From positions 62,001 to 126,000 of the forward strand of contig CAJNDS010000295.1 in NCBI GenBank assembly GCA_905221605.1: 64,000 nt of DNA, given 5' to 3'. Below are positions 63,691 through 64,000 of the stretch, piece after piece. The first letter of the stretch is position 1, and each line of letters starts with the position of its first letter. The position numbers and the translations under genes are program-made. Source of the stretch: Symbiodinium natans. Lineage: Eukaryota; Sar; Dinophyceae; Suessiales; Symbiodiniaceae. The notes beneath the pieces are model-generated. The model was given only the letters and a program-made list of their open reading frames with translations, was not told the DNA's origin and did not search any database.

Positions 63691-63975
63691 TCAAGGGGTG
63701 TTTCGCCCTTCGGGGGCCTTGAAGGTACTCGAGGCGCTCAGAACCGCAATGAGGACTCTGCAGCGAAACGACACATGCAAAAGGCACGAAAGAGAAAAGA
63801 AGCAACGGTATTCAAGATTCGGATACTCGAAGTCCACCTCATGAATTGTATGATTGTGTCTGGTATGTATCTTTGCGGCCGGAGTTCCCAAAACGTCAAG
63901 CGCAACACCTTCGTTCTCTGGGCCTTCTTCATCCATCTGATACGGGGCAGAGTTGCAGGTTGCCTCTTCAAACAT
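63691..63975 (-). CDS. Minus-strand ATG frame, unidentified
   Basis: 95 codons from ATG 63975, acidic at the start (MFEEATCNSAPYQMDEEGPE) and ordinary later (HEVDFEYPNLEYRCFF). It could be an exon of a minus gene beyond the window or chance; the + strand shows no better frame here. Confidence 0.25.
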   Translation of the reverse strand: MFEEATCNSAPYQMDEEGPENEGVALDVLGTPAAKIHTRHNHTIHEVDFEYPNLEYRCFFSLSCLLHVSFRCRVLIAVLSASSTFKAPEGRNTP

Positions 63976-64000
63976 ACAGGTGGCGATCAGAGCTCGGATC

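Noticed and set aside
1-64000. CRISPR array, bacterial operons, Shine-Dalgarno sites
   Set aside because: The short repeats lack unique spacers, and genes are intron-split and eukaryotic; no bacterial organisation.
1-64000. tRNA, rRNA and snRNA genes
   Set aside because: No cloverleaf with A/B boxes, rRNA core or U-RNA motif was noticed by eye; a tRNAscan/Infernal run would be needed to exclude them.

Overview
This window reads as nuclear DNA of a dinoflagellate. The evidence is: dense CCCTAAA/TTTAGGG (telomere-type) arrays scattered between coding pieces; genes broken into many short exons joined by introns with GT or GC at the 5' end and AG|G at the 3' end (GC-AG introns are common in dinoflagellates); almost all recognisable coding pieces on the + strand over about 57 kb, as in dinoflagellate unidirectional gene clusters; a Ty1/copia retrotransposon of a kind common in dinoflagellates; and short matches to the 3' half of the dinoflagellate spliced leader. 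I cannot name the genus. Most long open frames here are shadows. The real proteins are chains of short exons, so the spans and exon edges below come from reading frames and splice motifs, and many edges are approximate.

Layout. 1-2751: 5' part of a copia-like element on the minus strand (LTR, primer binding site, zinc-knuckle Gag, start of the protease), with a disrupted frame. 2.8-6.8 kb: low-complexity DNA and unassigned sequence, including a 600-bp CT-rich tract. 6.8-9.5 kb and 11.8-13.3 kb: two unidentified multi-exon + genes. 14.3-16.0 kb: further exons. 16.7-21.2 kb: a SAM-dependent methyltransferase of the METTL13/spermidine-synthase-like type. 21.5-23.6 kb: a secreted Gly-rich, Cys-containing protein. 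24.2-25.2 kb: unidentified exons. 25.5-31.6 kb: a large protein with SbsA-type Ig-like (Big_5) segments. 31.9-34.6 kb: a membrane-anchored sulfotransferase. 34.8-36.5 kb: a thiamine-diphosphate 2-oxo-acid decarboxylase (pyruvate/indolepyruvate decarboxylase type). 36.9-38.1 kb: unidentified. 38.3-41.6 kb: exons with ankyrin-like pieces. 42.0-44.4 kb: a JmjC/cupin protein. 44.8-47.8 kb: Cys-rich exons. 48.3-58.2 kb: one very exon-rich gene (about 25 exons) of a conserved but unnamed dinoflagellate-type family. 60.3-63.7 kb: further exons.

The most striking feature is the placement of the telomere-type arrays. They lie inside introns. Arrays in the TTTAGGG sense tend to begin at or just after a 5' splice site, and arrays in the CCCTAAA sense tend to end just before a 3' splice site, so many exons sit between complementary arrays and some introns carry one of each. 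Other introns are built from short repeat families: a GGTACC-rich element, and MITE-like elements with terminal inverted repeats. Several intron edges carry 9-11 bp direct repeats, as expected of introner-type insertion. The decarboxylase gene is a contrast: a nearly continuous reading frame with one small intron and no telomere repeats.

No functional pathway links the neighbouring genes. The shared features are orientation, intron type and repeat content.
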